Shown: piece after piece, positions 41,385-52,915 of the stretch | Layout of the letters: each line of letters starts with the position of its first letter | How positions within the stretch are numbered: the first letter of the stretch is position 1 | DNA from: Neptuniibacter pectenicola | GTDB lineage: Bacteria; Pseudomonadota; Gammaproteobacteria; Pseudomonadales; Balneatricaceae | Length of the DNA stretch: 64,000 nucleotides | Assembly (NCBI RefSeq): GCF_001597735.1 | Contig: NZ_LUTS01000012.1 | Span: 1 to 64,000 of the forward strand | Direction: 5' to 3' | Program-made: the position numbers and the translations under genes | The notes under the pieces: model-generated | Database searches by the model: none | What the model saw: only the letters and a program-made list of their open reading frames with translations | Told to the model about the DNA's origin: nothing

Positions 41385-41500
41385 TCTTCAATTCCGTTTG
41401 AAGCAAAAAAAAAGGATAAAAGTAGAATTAAGCTAATGCTAAATAAAACCAGTAGCCAAATAGTAGCATATGACTACTATCTGGCAACTAATCAATTGAG

Positions 41501-42694
41501 TTAGATATCGCTTACGTCAAACTCAACCAATGGTGATACATCAGCCTCATAATCGATACCGTCGACACCAAAGCCAAACAACTTTAAGAATTCATCTTTA
41601 TATAACTGATAATCAGTCAACTCAAACAAATTCTCTGTCGTCACTTGCGGCCATATTTCACGACATGCATTCTGAACCTCATCTTTAAGCTCCCAATCAT
41701 CCATGCGGAATCGGTTGCTTTCATCCATCACAACGGATTCACCATAAAGGCCGGTAGCAAATAGGCGCTGAACTTGCTCCATACAACCTTCATGCAACCC
41801 TTGCTCGCGCATCACCTTAAAGCACATTGCCAAATATAACGGCATAACAGGAATCGCTGAACTGGCTTGGGTAACAACCGACTTAAGTACGCCAATGTTA
41901 CCCTGCCCGCCTTTCGCTTTAAGCTTAGTGTCAATCGCCGCCGCAGCACGGTCAAGATCTTGCTTCGCTTTACCTAACGCACCATCCCAATAGATAGGCC
42001 ATGTAATATCAGACCCTATATAGGAGTACGCAACAGATTTACAGCCTTCAGCCAATACACCGGCATCATCAAGTGCATTAATCCATAGCTCCCAATCTTC
42101 ACCCCCCATAACCGTTACAGTGGCGTCGATCTCTTCCTGTGTCGCAGGCTCAACTTCCGTGCTAATAATGACATCTTTATTCGTATCAATGGCCGTCGAC
42201 TGGTAAGGCTTACCTATAGGCTTAAGGCAAGAGCGAACAACATCACCCGTATCTGGCATTTTTCGTACAGGGGATGCAAGCGAATAAACAACTAAGTCAA
42301 CTTGCTTCATCTCCTCTTTAATCAATTCGATTGTTTTTGCTTTAGCCTCATGGGAAAAAGCATCGCCGTTCAAGCTTTTTGAGTACAAACCTGCGGCTTT
42401 AGCTTCGGCATCAAAAGCGGCGGAGTTGTACCAACCGGCAGTGCCGGTCTTACGCTCAGTGCCTGGCTTTTCAAAAAACACACCGATAGTCGCCGCACCT
42501 GAACCAAATGCTGCTGCAATGCGAGATGACAGGCCGTAACCACTCGATGCACCAATAACAAGAACACGTTTAGGTCCGTTATTAATTTCACCTTTGCTTT
42601 TTGTATAAGCAATCTGCTCACGAACGTTGGCTGCACAGCCTTCTGGGTGTGTAGTAGTACAAATAAAACCGCGAATTTTTGGTTTGATAATCAT
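41501..42694 (-). CDS. fabV: Enoyl-[ACP] reductase FabV
   Basis: A 397-aa NADH-dependent enoyl reductase for the last step of fatty-acid elongation, of the triclosan-tolerant FabV type. The NAD-binding loop is [13 protein letters not shown] near residue 46. The active site follows the Y-x8-K pattern in [18 protein letters not shown]. The family begins [12 protein letters not shown], so the ATG at 42694 is used even though an upstream ATG extends the frame by 21 residues. No FabI is seen in the window. Confidence 0.96.
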   Translation of the reverse strand: MIIKPKIRGFICTTTHPEGCAANVREQIAYTKSKGEINNGPKRVLVIGASSGYGLSSRIAAAFGSGAATIGVFFEKPGTERKTGTAGWYNSAAFDAEAKAAGLYSKSLNGDAFSHEAKAKTIELIKEEMKQVDLVVYSLASPVRKMPDTGDVVRSCLKPIGKPYQSTAIDTNKDVIISTEVEPATQEEIDATVTVMGGEDWELWINALDDAGVLAEGCKSVAYSYIGSDITWPIYWDGALGKAKQDLDRAAAAIDTKLKAKGGQGNIGVLKSVVTQASSAIPVMPLYLAMCFKVMREQGLHEGCMEQVQRLFATGLYGESVVMDESNRFRMDDWELKDEVQNACREIWPQVTTENLFELTDYQLYKDEFLKLFGFGVDGIDYEADVSPLVEFDVSDI

Positions 42695-42965
42695 GCGTAA
42701 ACGGGTCTCAAATCCATTAAATAAAGTTGACTGATAAGATACATGAATTGACGTCAAATTTACAGCACCCTCTCCCTCTCACGACAGGGAGAGAAACCAC
42801 AACAGCTGTCATATTTATCATCTAAAATCCAAGACACCACAGAACGGAAGACCGAAGCGGTTTAATTCTATCGAATTGTTACGGCAACGCTTTTCCATTA
42901 GCTATTCATCCGTAATATTCGTTATTATCACACTATTTATCGATGCTTATTTAAGGAATTGCCCG

Positions 42966-43397
42966 ATGTCCAATTTACATGGCTACTACTTAGAAGACCT
43001 AGAAGTAGGAATGAACGACTCATTTGCCAAAACGATTACCGATGCCGATGTTTGCTTGTTTGCCGGCATCTCTGGCGATACAAACCCGGTACACATCAAC
43101 GATGAATACGCCAAAACTACCATGTTTGGAAAACGTATTGTGCACGGCATGTTTAGTGCGGCACTGATATCAACCGTTGCTGGCACAAAACTGCCTGGAC
43201 CTGGCGCGATTTATATCGACCAACAGATCAAGTTTAAGGCCCCCGTTTTTATCGGTGACACCGCCAAGGCCATACTAACGGTTGAAGAGATTGATACTCG
43301 CCGCAAACGTGTTAAATGCAAAACAGAGGTCCATGTGGGCGATACCGTCGTCGCAACAGGTAGCGCAACCTTCATGGTTGATAAACGCGAAGCCTAG
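42966..43397 (+). CDS. MaoC-family (R)-specific enoyl-CoA hydratase
   Basis: A 143-aa single hot-dog domain protein. The hydratase-2 motif is FAGISGDTNPVHINDEYAKT, with catalytic Asp and His, followed by RIVHGMFSAALIS. Related PhaJ proteins supply (R)-3-hydroxyacyl-CoA for polyester synthesis, others act in (R)-specific oxidation; the substrate cannot be told here. The ATG at 42966 is used (AAGGAA upstream); a frame 30 residues longer is unlikely. Confidence 0.9.
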   Translation: MSNLHGYYLEDLEVGMNDSFAKTITDADVCLFAGISGDTNPVHINDEYAKTTMFGKRIVHGMFSAALISTVAGTKLPGPGAIYIDQQIKFKAPVFIGDTAKAILTVEEIDTRRKRVKCKTEVHVGDTVVATGSATFMVDKREA

Positions 43398-43412
43398 CCG
43401 ATAGGTAGGCCA

Positions 43413-43442
43413 TAAAGCACCCTTTAGCGAGGGTGCTTCACT
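43413..43442 (+). terminator. Terminator after the maoC-like gene
   Basis: AAGCACCC-TTTAGCGA-GGGTGCTT then CACTTT; the U-run is weak. Confidence 0.55.
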
Positions 43443-43628
43443 TTGGTTATTGCGACCGTAGCCCCGCCACAGTGTCCTTTACGCCCTTTAAAACAGCCCC
43501 CAGCAAAATACAATACCCGCCCCTTTGAGAGCTGACCTGCATCAAATCAATCTTCTAATTCATACTTAAGTTCATTGATAAGTTTTTTTCGTGCCGTAGA
43601 ATGTGCGCAAAAAATAACAACAAGATAT

Positions 43629-44114
43629 ATGGATATGAAACGAATTCTTATTAGTGCGTGCATGCTTGGTCAAAAGGTTCGCTTTGATGGCGGACACCAT
43701 TTGATTAACCACCCTATCTTAAAACGCTGGCATAAAGAGGGGCGTTTAGTCCCGATCTGCCCAGAAATATCAGGCGGACTGGCCACCCCGCGCCCACCGG
43801 CGGAAACCCAATGCAAGTTCCCGATTCTAATCACTACCAAAGAGGGATTAGATGTAACGCCACAATTTTTAAGGGGGGCTGAAAAAACTCTCGAAGTCGC
43901 TCAAAGAGAAGGGGTCGTCTGTGCATTAATGAAAGCAAAAAGCCCCTCTTGTGGTAATAACCAAATCTATGATGGTAACTTCACAAACACCTTAACCGAT
44001 GGTGCGGGTGTTGCTGCAGCCGAGCTATTAAGAAACGGAATTCCTGTTTTTAACGAAAAACAATTACCCGAACTCTTTGCTTTTATCGAAGATTCAGAAA
44101 GAATAACCGCCTAA
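43629..44114 (+). CDS. DUF523 family protein
   Basis: A 161-aa cytoplasmic protein. ILISACMLGQKVRFDGGHH, VPICPEISGGLATPRPPAE and ALMKAKSPSCGNNQIYDGNF are the three DUF523 hallmarks, with conserved Cys that could bind metal or a cluster. Function not established. The start is ATG at 43629 or 43635. It is 25 bp upstream of mscS and may share its transcript. Confidence 0.88.
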   Translation: MDMKRILISACMLGQKVRFDGGHHLINHPILKRWHKEGRLVPICPEISGGLATPRPPAETQCKFPILITTKEGLDVTPQFLRGAEKTLEVAQREGVVCALMKAKSPSCGNNQIYDGNFTNTLTDGAGVAAAELLRNGIPVFNEKQLPELFAFIEDSERITA

Positions 44115-44139
44115 TAATACTTATCCGCAGAGAGTGATA

Positions 44140-44979
44140 ATGGAGCAAGAACTTCAGAATGAGCTAGAAACAATTACAAAGCTCAGCAACATGGTTATCG
44201 AGTTTTTCGTCAACTACAGTTTTCAAGTGATTGGCGCCATTATCATTTTCCTTCTAGGGCTTTTTGTCGCCCGCTGGATAGGGAAAATGGTCCTCCGCCT
44301 GTGTCAAAAAAAGAATGTTGATGTCACCTTAAGTCTATTCATATCGAGCTGCGTTAAGCTCTTTTTGATCGCAATGGTGCTTATCGTGTGCCTTGGTAAA
44401 TTTGGCATTAGCGTTGCGCCATTTGTTGCCGCCATCGGTGCGATCTCATTAAGTTTAGGTCTCGCGTTACAAGGGGTCTTCTCCAATTATGGCGCTGGCT
44501 TCACCATTATAATCACGCGCCCTTTCGTAGTAGGAAATACCATTAGTATCAATGAGATATCCGGAATAGTTAAAGAAATACGTTTGGCCTACACTATCCT
44601 CGATACTGAAGATGGGGAGGTGATCACAATCCCCAACAAACACATTGTTGGCGAGGTTATCGTCAACTCCTTTCAGTACAAGGTTGTCGAGTCATCGGTG
44701 GGCATCAGTTATCAATGTGTGCCGGAAAAAGCGATTGAGATAATCAATAATGCCCTTTCACAATTTGATGAGATCCCACGTACCCCTGCGCCTCAAGTTG
44801 GCGTTGAAGCCTTCGCCGATTCATCTATCAATATAGGCTACCGTTATTGGGTCCCTACTGAGCGTTATTTTCAAGTTCAGTACCAAGTTAATTTAGCGGT
44901 ATTCAACGCATTACAAGACGGAAAAATAGTCATTCCGTTCCCGCAGCGGGAAGTCACTTTGACCCACGCAGCCCCATAA
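44140..44979 (+). CDS. mscS: Small-conductance mechanosensitive channel (MscS family)
   Basis: A 279-aa inner-membrane channel that opens under hypo-osmotic stress. It has three membrane helices; TM3 includes AIGAISLSLGLALQGVFSNY with the Gly/Ala packing that lines the pore. The beta domain follows (RPFVVGNTISINEISGIVKE, TIPNKHIVGEVIVN) and then the alpha/beta C-terminal vestibule. Size equals that of E. coli MscS. The ATG at 44140 has AGAGAG before it; a GTG two codons earlier is possible. Confidence 0.94.
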   Translation: MEQELQNELETITKLSNMVIEFFVNYSFQVIGAIIIFLLGLFVARWIGKMVLRLCQKKNVDVTLSLFISSCVKLFLIAMVLIVCLGKFGISVAPFVAAIGAISLSLGLALQGVFSNYGAGFTIIITRPFVVGNTISINEISGIVKEIRLAYTILDTEDGEVITIPNKHIVGEVIVNSFQYKVVESSVGISYQCVPEKAIEIINNALSQFDEIPRTPAPQVGVEAFADSSINIGYRYWVPTERYFQVQYQVNLAVFNALQDGKIVIPFPQREVTLTHAAP

Positions 44980-45061
44980 CTTTCATTTTTACTTGGCAGT
45001 TCAATCACTGGCACCTACAATGTGCCTCGTTTTTTAATGAATTCTTTGATTGAGTAATAAT

Positions 45062-46786
45062 ATGCGCACAAGCCAATATCTCATTTCCACGGTTAAGGAA
45101 ACGCCATCTGACGCAGAAGTTATTAGCCATCAGCTAATGCTACGCGCAGGTATGATTCGAAAAGTTGCTTCAGGCTTATACAGCTGGTTACCGCTGGGAC
45201 TACGCGCCCTACGGAAAGTGGAACGAATCGTGCGAGAAGAGATGGACAAGTCTGGTGCGATGGAAGTACTCATGCCCGCTATTCAACCCGCCGAACTTTG
45301 GGAAGAATCAGGTCGCTGGGAGATGTACGGCCCTGAATTATTACGCGTTAAAGACCGTCATAATCGCGAGTTTTGTGTAGGCCCTACCCACGAAGAGGTT
45401 ATTACCGACCTTATCCGCCGTGAAATCAAAAGCTACAAGCAGCTACCGGCTAACTTTTATCAGATCCAGACAAAGTTCCGTGATGAGATACGTCCACGTT
45501 TCGGTGTGATGCGCTCACGCGAATTTATCATGAAAGATGCCTACTCTTTCCATGTAGGTACCGAATCGTTACAACAAACGTATGACCTAATGTACCAAAC
45601 CTATAGCGCGATATTTAACCGCTTAGGTTTAAATTTCCGTCCAGTATTAGCGGATACAGGCTCTATTGGCGGTGCAACATCCCACGAGTTCCATGTGTTA
45701 GCGGAATCTGGCGAAGATGATATCGCCTTTTCCAACGTTAGTGATTATGCAGCCAATGTAGAACTGGCTGAAGCACTCTCGCCTGAAGGTGACCTTGCCG
45801 CGCCAACTCTCGAAATGACATTAGTCGATACACCTAACGCTAAAACCATTGATGAACTGGTTACGCAGTTTGATGTTGCGATTGAAAAAACAGTCAAGAC
45901 ACTGTTTGTTGTCGCCTCTGAGCAGTGCGAAGCCGACTTTGTTGCGCTCCTTGTTCGTGGTGACCACGAACTCAACGAGATCAAAGCAGAAAAACTACCT
46001 GAAGTAGCAGAACCATTAGCGTTTGCCGACGAAGCGCAGATTCGTGACCTTATCGGTGCAGGCCCCGGTTCCTTAGGCCCAGTCGGATTAACGATCCCTG
46101 TGATTGCCGACCGTACTGTCGCGAAAACATCTGATTTTAGCGCAGGCGCGAATATAGAAGGTAAACATTACTTCGGTATCAACTGGAATCGTGATGTAGA
46201 GCTTCCTCAAGTAGCGGATATCCGTAACGTGATCGAAGGCGACCCTAGCCCATGCGGTGAAGGTTCTATCGAAATTAAACGCGGCATCGAAGTGGGCCAC
46301 ATCTTCCAGCTAGGTCAAAAATACTCGGAAGCACTCGAAGCCAAAGTACTTGATCAAAACGGCAAGTCCGTCGTGATGGATATGGGCTGTTACGGCATCG
46401 GTGTCTCACGTGTTATTGCTGCAACCATTGAGCAAAACCATGACGAGAGCGGCATTATCTGGCCAGAAAGCATTGCGCCGTTCCACATTGCGCTTATCCC
46501 TCTTCAATATGATAAGTCCGATGAGGTAAAAGCCTTAACTGATCAGATGTATCAAGACCTTCAACGCGCTGGGTATGATGTCATTCTTGATGACCGTGAT
46601 AAAAAGACAAGCCCTGGCGTGAAGTTTGCGGACATGGACCTAATGGGTATTCCCCACCGTGTTGTTATTTCGCCACGCGGCTTAGAAGCGGGTACCCTTG
46701 AATATAAAGGGCGTCGTGACACAGATAAACAGGATGTGAAGGTCGAAGACCTTATGTCCCTTCTTGCTGAGCGCATTAACCTCTGA
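45062..46786 (+). CDS. proS: Prolyl-tRNA synthetase
   Basis: A 574-aa class II synthetase of the bacterial type with an inserted editing (YbaK-like) domain between motifs 2 and 3 (about residues 225-405, [20 protein letters not shown]). Motif 2 is [20 protein letters not shown] and motif 3 is [18 protein letters not shown]. The family starts MRTSQYL, so the ATG at 45062 is used rather than a TTG four codons upstream. A terminator follows. Confidence 0.98.
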   Translation: MRTSQYLISTVKETPSDAEVISHQLMLRAGMIRKVASGLYSWLPLGLRALRKVERIVREEMDKSGAMEVLMPAIQPAELWEESGRWEMYGPELLRVKDRHNREFCVGPTHEEVITDLIRREIKSYKQLPANFYQIQTKFRDEIRPRFGVMRSREFIMKDAYSFHVGTESLQQTYDLMYQTYSAIFNRLGLNFRPVLADTGSIGGATSHEFHVLAESGEDDIAFSNVSDYAANVELAEALSPEGDLAAPTLEMTLVDTPNAKTIDELVTQFDVAIEKTVKTLFVVASEQCEADFVALLVRGDHELNEIKAEKLPEVAEPLAFADEAQIRDLIGAGPGSLGPVGLTIPVIADRTVAKTSDFSAGANIEGKHYFGINWNRDVELPQVADIRNVIEGDPSPCGEGSIEIKRGIEVGHIFQLGQKYSEALEAKVLDQNGKSVVMDMGCYGIGVSRVIAATIEQNHDESGIIWPESIAPFHIALIPLQYDKSDEVKALTDQMYQDLQRAGYDVILDDRDKKTSPGVKFADMDLMGIPHRVVISPRGLEAGTLEYKGRRDTDKQDVKVEDLMSLLAERINL

Positions 46787-46816
46787 GTCAGCGTCAGCAA
46801 CTAACGCGATGACAAC

Positions 46817-46842
46817 AAAAACGGGCCAATTGGCCCGTTTTT
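46817..46842. terminator. Terminator after proS
   Basis: AAAACGGGCC-AATT-GGCCCGTTTTT, nearly a perfect palindrome; it also serves the convergent HDOD gene. Confidence 0.9.
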
Positions 46843-46847
46843 AGTGA

Positions 46848-47915
46848 TCAATCCGCAGGCTTTTCTTCCTCGGGATATAAGCAGTGATACTCATTAATAC
46901 TGGAACCTATTTCAGTTAACCGCCATACCAGCTCGAAATCAGTAATCTCTCCCGCCCGATGCAGACTATGCAACTCCGCAAAGCGATTCCCTAAAAACAG
47001 CGCGATAGATTCAGGTCGTTTTAAGTCGCCTGGCTCAGCGGTCTGACATTCCAATATAGGCTGGTACCAACTCGCTGGAAGCGCCCAAAATTCACATGCC
47101 TGACGCGTTAACGCATGGGAGTAATCATTTAATAACCGGCTAAAGACTTGGGGGTGGGGTTCTATTTTTTCATTGCTATGCAGTTCAACTAAGGTTTTAA
47201 AGATCATTAACTTACCTATATCGTGAATTAAACCAACGAAATAGGACAAGTTAGGATTGGCACCGAGCTTTTCAGCCAAACGGCGTGCGTTGGAAGCAAC
47301 CTCAGATGAATGAAGCCATAACGCCTTACCAAACGTATCAAAATAATAGCTATTCACCTCAAACTTATCCGCCACCAGCGACGACATAACCACACTTTTT
47401 AAACGCTCAACGCCCAAAATACTAAGTGCGTGGTTCAGGTCTTTAATCTCCATATCAGGCGAAATAAACAACGGCGAGTTCGCAATTGATATGACCTTTC
47501 CCGCCAATGCTGGGTCCGCTTGAATCGCCGTAACCACTTTACTTTGTAGCATATTAGGGTCCAGCAGATCCGCCATCAGCGCTAATGCTGTTTTTGACAG
47601 CTTAGGAATCGACTCGTCACTTAGCCCTATCAGCGCCTCATCGAGGGACGCTCTTAATAAACGCTCTTGTGCTTTAGAGTCCTCATTATCGAGCGCCCTA
47701 ACCCCGAGCAAGCTACTAATAAACGTTAAGCTAAGTTCCCGAGCATTATCCAACGACTGGTGGCCATACTGCTCATTGGCCGCTGGATCGAAGGCGGGTG
47801 TCTCTTGCGCATGGGTCTGACCGCCAGATGGTCGATCCGTGCTACCCTTTTTATCGATCGGCGACGCTACCTTTTTACCTTTCCCGCGAAAAAAGCCCTT
47901 CAATCGCTCAAACAT
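46848..47915 (-). CDS. HDOD domain signalling protein
   Basis: A 355-aa protein. The N-terminus is basic (FERLKGFFRGKGKKVA) followed by a polar linker; the HDOD domain spans about residues 110-320, with ALAGKVISIANSPLFISPD, LNHALSILGVERLKSVVM and FVGLIHDIGKLMIFKTL. The HD pair is present, but HDOD proteins are usually not phosphodiesterases and often act in signalling. It may be first in a leftward group with acyP and yihY, though spacing of 61 bp leaves this open. Confidence 0.9.
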   Translation of the reverse strand: MFERLKGFFRGKGKKVASPIDKKGSTDRPSGGQTHAQETPAFDPAANEQYGHQSLDNARELSLTFISSLLGVRALDNEDSKAQERLLRASLDEALIGLSDESIPKLSKTALALMADLLDPNMLQSKVVTAIQADPALAGKVISIANSPLFISPDMEIKDLNHALSILGVERLKSVVMSSLVADKFEVNSYYFDTFGKALWLHSSEVASNARRLAEKLGANPNLSYFVGLIHDIGKLMIFKTLVELHSNEKIEPHPQVFSRLLNDYSHALTRQACEFWALPASWYQPILECQTAEPGDLKRPESIALFLGNRFAELHSLHRAGEITDFELVWRLTEIGSSINEYHCLYPEEEKPAD

Positions 47916-47976
47916 ATACCTATCCTCGGTTTACCCGCTCACCGCTACCTAAAGCATCCTGTCCATTTCACTTAAT

Positions 47977-48252
47977 TTATACAATCACAAAAGGAAACGG
48001 TAATTCCTCCGCTGGAATCACTTTACTCTTAACCTCCGCCACTACCGCCAATTCAGGGCCTTGACTCAGCCACGCTTCCAACTGTCTGACCGCTAACTCT
48101 TCACCTGACACTTTTAACTCAACGCTAAAATCAGGCAAGTTTCTAACCCAGCCGCTTAATCCTAATGATTCCGCCTGCGCTTGAGTCGACTTTCTAAACC
48201 ACACACCCTGCACACGACCTATCACATATGCATGAAGACAAATCTTTGCCAT
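47977..48252 (-). CDS. acyP: Acylphosphatase
   Basis: A 91-aa enzyme that hydrolyses acyl phosphates. The phosphate loop GRVQGVWFR carries the catalytic Arg, and GWVRNLPDFSVEL holds the catalytic Asn. The conserved C-terminal FxIV appears as FVIV. Length is typical. Confidence 0.96.
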   Translation of the reverse strand: MAKICLHAYVIGRVQGVWFRKSTQAQAESLGLSGWVRNLPDFSVELKVSGEELAVRQLEAWLSQGPELAVVAEVKSKVIPAEELPFPFVIV

Positions 48253-48292
48253 ATATCCCCCAAATTTACGATCTAAGACCCTTGGCTATTCA

Positions 48293-49558
48293 CTACCGTG
48301 TTTCTGTACGCTTATCCGATCCCTGATCATCCGTTGCATCCGATAGACCCTTTGAAAACAACTGCTCTAAACACACACTCAACGTATCCTTTTCAACCGC
48401 ATGTACATCACTTAAACGCTGTTCCAGCTCACGCTCCCACGCCACCACAGACGATGTACTCAACGGTGCGGGGGTTGGCCAAGGCAACAGGTCATTAAGC
48501 TCATACAGCGATAAGCTCGACATACTCCGGCTCAATAGATATTCACCTTGATCACTCCGTTTAACAATCCCCTCCTCAACTAACAAAGTTAGGTAGGTAT
48601 CCCAACGCCCCTGATCTAAGGTATCAACCTCTTGCAATAAACACTGATCCGTCACCGCTTCGCCCCGATTCTGCGCTTTCCACAATCGATGCAATACAGC
48701 AACAACCGTGTATAAGTGCGGTATCGTTTTACCTTTATCCATCGGCCGGTACACAGTAATACAACGGGTCAGTTCAGCTCCCATCAAAATGATTACCCAA
48801 CTGATAAATATCCAAAGAAGAAACAGCGGGACCGCCGCAAAGGCGCCATAAATAAGCTCATACGAGGGGAACTGGGTAACAAACGCCGTAAAGCCACGCT
48901 TAGCCGACTCAAACAGCAGCGCTACCACCACACCACCTAGCAGCGCACTTTTAAAGGGAACCCGACAGTTAGGTACGGCCACATAAATAAGCGTAAAGGC
49001 AGCAGCAGAAAATAGCATCGGGAGCAAACTCAATAAACGCCCTTTGCCCACCAACTCCGTGGCTGACGAAATAAAAGGCAGGGACGCAATGTAAGAGGTC
49101 AGCAACAAGCCTAACCCAATTAAAATCGGGCCTAAGCTTAAAATAGCCCAATAAAGTAAAAAGCTGGATAAGCCTTTACGTGGTTCCGATACACGCCAGA
49201 TCCGGTTAAATGCAGCTTCAATATTTTTCATCATCATGATGGATGTTACCGCTAAGACACCAATACCCACCGCTGTTAATTTACGCGCCTGAGAGGAAAA
49301 ATCAGTTAAGTAATCTTGCACCACAGCCCCGGTCGTCGGCACAAAGTTCTGGAACACCCAGCCTTGTAACTCCTGTCCAACGCCCTGAAACGAAGGTACC
49401 GCCGCCAGCATGGCATAAGACACTGTCATTAAGGGCACTACGGCAAAAAGCGTGGTGTAGGTTAACGCCGCCGAATTTAAAACCCCTTGGTTATGTCGAA
49501 ACTGTGTAAAGAGATACCTCAAAAACAGTAGATAGGGATGGTTAAACAATCTGTTCAT
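48293..49558 (-). CDS. yihY: YihY/UPF0761 membrane protein
   Basis: A 421-aa protein with about six helices in its first 280 residues (AALTYTTLFAVVPLMTVSYA, YGAFAAVPLFLLWIFISWVI) and a cytoplasmic C-terminal part with winged-helix character. The family was once named RNase BN, which is now known to be wrong; its role is unsettled. It is 40 bp upstream of acyP on the same strand. Confidence 0.93.
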   Translation of the reverse strand: MNRLFNHPYLLFLRYLFTQFRHNQGVLNSAALTYTTLFAVVPLMTVSYAMLAAVPSFQGVGQELQGWVFQNFVPTTGAVVQDYLTDFSSQARKLTAVGIGVLAVTSIMMMKNIEAAFNRIWRVSEPRKGLSSFLLYWAILSLGPILIGLGLLLTSYIASLPFISSATELVGKGRLLSLLPMLFSAAAFTLIYVAVPNCRVPFKSALLGGVVVALLFESAKRGFTAFVTQFPSYELIYGAFAAVPLFLLWIFISWVIILMGAELTRCITVYRPMDKGKTIPHLYTVVAVLHRLWKAQNRGEAVTDQCLLQEVDTLDQGRWDTYLTLLVEEGIVKRSDQGEYLLSRSMSSLSLYELNDLLPWPTPAPLSTSSVVAWERELEQRLSDVHAVEKDTLSVCLEQLFSKGLSDATDDQGSDKRTETR

Positions 49559-49702
49559 AACACTCCTTCAAACAGTGCCAAAAAATACAAAATGAAATCT
49601 ACCTTATAGCCGTATACAATGATGCAAAGTAACCTAACATCTTCAATCAATCACCTATTTTGACACGGATTGATTAATAATTAATAAGTACGGTATAGCA
49701 CA

Positions 49703-50655
<953 letters not shown>

Positions 50656-50683
50656 ACCTAACGACTACATTGAGAACTCTCTT

Positions 50684-51121
50684 TTGAAAGCATATATACC
50701 TGACGATCATAACTACGCTGCTAAAGCCCGTTTTGGCCGAATAGTGACCGTATCAAGTTATGTCACCCTCTTGGGCTGGTTTATCTTATGGCATGTTTTT
50801 TTAATCCCCGTACCCACCGCTAATCCGTGGGTGATCAGCCTAATCCATATGCTCCCCTTACTCGTATTTATTCACGTCATCATCACCGGCAATCCCCGTG
50901 GCCATGCTTGGCTATGTTTCGTTTTACTACTGCCGTTTATCCAGTCGGTCTTAGCTGCAACCAACCCCAATACGTTTATCTATGGGCTAGGTTACTCACT
51001 GTTAGTCGGCACGCTGTTCACCAGCTCAATGATGTATGCACGCTGGCAGAGCCGCTACAACAAACAGTTAGCGCATAGATCAGCGGCACAACAAGCAAAC
51101 GCCGATGACTCGGACAATTAG
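50684..51121 (+). CDS. DUF2069 membrane protein
   Basis: A 145-aa inner-membrane protein with four helices (YVTLLGWFILWHVFLIPVPT, VISLIHMLPLLVFIHVI, AWLCFVLLLPFIQSVLA, LGYSLLVGTLFTSSMMYA). The pattern matches DUF2069. I start at TTG 50684 because earlier frames overlap wrbA by over 100 bp. The C-terminal tail is polar. Confidence 0.82.
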   Translation: MKAYIPDDHNYAAKARFGRIVTVSSYVTLLGWFILWHVFLIPVPTANPWVISLIHMLPLLVFIHVIITGNPRGHAWLCFVLLLPFIQSVLAATNPNTFIYGLGYSLLVGTLFTSSMMYARWQSRYNKQLAHRSAAQQANADDSDN

Positions 51122-51160
51122 ACCCAGCCCGTCACTCACTCGGTAAATATGTAGACCCCT

Positions 51161-52858
51161 ATGACAGCTCAGTATCGCGCTGAACAACAAGCCTTACAGC
51201 AAGTGCGCAAACAATTTCCGATTTTAGACCAGCAGGCGAACAACTCGCCTCTTGTCTATTTAGATAATGCGGCCACCACACAAAAGCCGCAGAGGGTTAT
51301 TGATAGCCTCAACCGTTATTACACAATGACGAACAGCAATGTTCACCGCGCGAGTCATACATTAAGCGCCGAGGCCACACTGCAATTTGAGCAAGCCCGA
51401 GAAACCCTCGCACAGTTTATCAATGCAGGTCATAGCAAAGAGGTTATCTGGACCCGCGGTACAACAGAGTCCATTAATCTCATCGCCCATAGCTGGGGTA
51501 GCACTCTTAGACCCGGCGACGAAATTATCCTGAGCACACTTGAACATCACGCTAACATTGTCCCTTGGCAGTTATTAGCACAACGCACAGGGGCGGTGAT
51601 CAACGTCATCCCTCTGCAGGATAACGGTGATCTTGATCTAGCAGCCTATAAGCGATTACTTTCCACTAAAACCCGCTTAGTCGCCGTGACTCACGTTTCT
51701 AACGCCATAGGCACCATTAATCCGGTTAAACAGATTATCGCATTAGCACATGCTGCAGGGGCTTTAGCACTGATCGATGGTGCACAAGCACTGCCCCACT
51801 TTAACGTTGATGTAACCGACTTAGACGCTGACTTTTACGTGTTCTCTGCCCACAAACTCTATGCCCCTACCGGCATCGGTGTTTTGTATGCAAAACAGGC
51901 GCTTTTAGAATCAATGCCCCCATGGCAGGCCGGTGGCGAGATGATAGCCAAGGTCAGTTTTACAGAGACAACCTTTAACGACCTGCCTTTTAAATTTGAA
52001 GCGGGTACACCGAATATTAGTGGAGCTATCGGCTTTGCAACAGCGATCAAGTGGCTACAAGCACAAGATAGGCGTCTGCTTGAACAACATGAAGCTCACC
52101 TGTTTAACCTAGCATTGGATGGCTGCTCACAGATCAAGGGCTGGCAACGTATAGGCTCGCCTGAAAAATCGGTGAGCCTTCTCTCCTTTACATTAGCCGA
52201 TCAGCACCAACAGGATATTGGTTACATTCTCGACCAACAAGGGATCGCCGTTCGCACAGGCCATCACTGCGCCATGCCACTTATGCAAGCACTGAACTTA
52301 GCCGGCACAACCCGTGCGTCATTTGCTTTTTATAACACCCGCGACGAGGTCAACCGTTTAGTCGAGGCGTTAGATAGGATCAGTCACGCCCAGCAAGTAT
52401 CGATCCCCACTCATCAACCACAAACAGACGATGACAGGTCGCAGCTAAGCGCCCAGACCTCGCTACATGACAAGCTACTGGCATTAAATGGCTGGAACGC
52501 CCGTTATCGTGAAATCATGCTGCAAGGTAAACAACTCGCCCACCTGCCAGAGACATTAAAATCTGATGCACACTTAGTGAAAGGCTGCGAAAGTAATACT
52601 TGGCTAGTCTACGAATGCCAGCAAGGAGAAACGATACGGCTCAGGGCTGATTCAGACGCACGTATTATTCGTGGCCTACTCGCCTTAATTCTTGATCTAT
52701 TTGATAATAAGACCGCCCAAGAGATCCAAGCGACCGATATCGAATCGATTTTTAATCAACTCGCCTTGCAGCGTCATTTAAGCCCATCGAGAGGCAACGG
52801 CATTCGGGCGATAGTAGATAAAATTTATCAAATAGCTGAAGATAGCTTAACGTCATAA
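51161..52858 (+). CDS. Fused cysteine desulfurase SufS and sulfur acceptor SufE
   Basis: A 565-aa protein. Residues 1-405 are a class II (SufS/CsdA-type) PLP desulfurase: DNAATTQKPQRVID, PLP Lys232 in FSAHKLYAPTGIG, and persulfide Cys370 in RTGHHCAMPLM. After a Gln/Thr/Asp linker, residues 430-560 form a SufE/CsdE domain with acceptor Cys476 in LVKGCESNTWLVY. Donor and acceptor are therefore one chain. No sufBCD genes are near, so it may act like CsdA-CsdE. Confidence 0.94.
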   Translation: MTAQYRAEQQALQQVRKQFPILDQQANNSPLVYLDNAATTQKPQRVIDSLNRYYTMTNSNVHRASHTLSAEATLQFEQARETLAQFINAGHSKEVIWTRGTTESINLIAHSWGSTLRPGDEIILSTLEHHANIVPWQLLAQRTGAVINVIPLQDNGDLDLAAYKRLLSTKTRLVAVTHVSNAIGTINPVKQIIALAHAAGALALIDGAQALPHFNVDVTDLDADFYVFSAHKLYAPTGIGVLYAKQALLESMPPWQAGGEMIAKVSFTETTFNDLPFKFEAGTPNISGAIGFATAIKWLQAQDRRLLEQHEAHLFNLALDGCSQIKGWQRIGSPEKSVSLLSFTLADQHQQDIGYILDQQGIAVRTGHHCAMPLMQALNLAGTTRASFAFYNTRDEVNRLVEALDRISHAQQVSIPTHQPQTDDDRSQLSAQTSLHDKLLALNGWNARYREIMLQGKQLAHLPETLKSDAHLVKGCESNTWLVYECQQGETIRLRADSDARIIRGLLALILDLFDNKTAQEIQATDIESIFNQLALQRHLSPSRGNGIRAIVDKIYQIAEDSLTS

Positions 52859-52915
52859 ACACGCTTTAATGATTCAACTATTTTAATTACATTAAATAAC
52901 AGCAATGGAGTAGAG

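Noticed and set aside
42772-42795. Palindrome CTCTCCCT-N8-AGGGAGAG upstream of fabV
   Set aside because: It lies about 80 bp upstream of the fabV start and has no U-run, so it is not a terminator; too little to call an operator.
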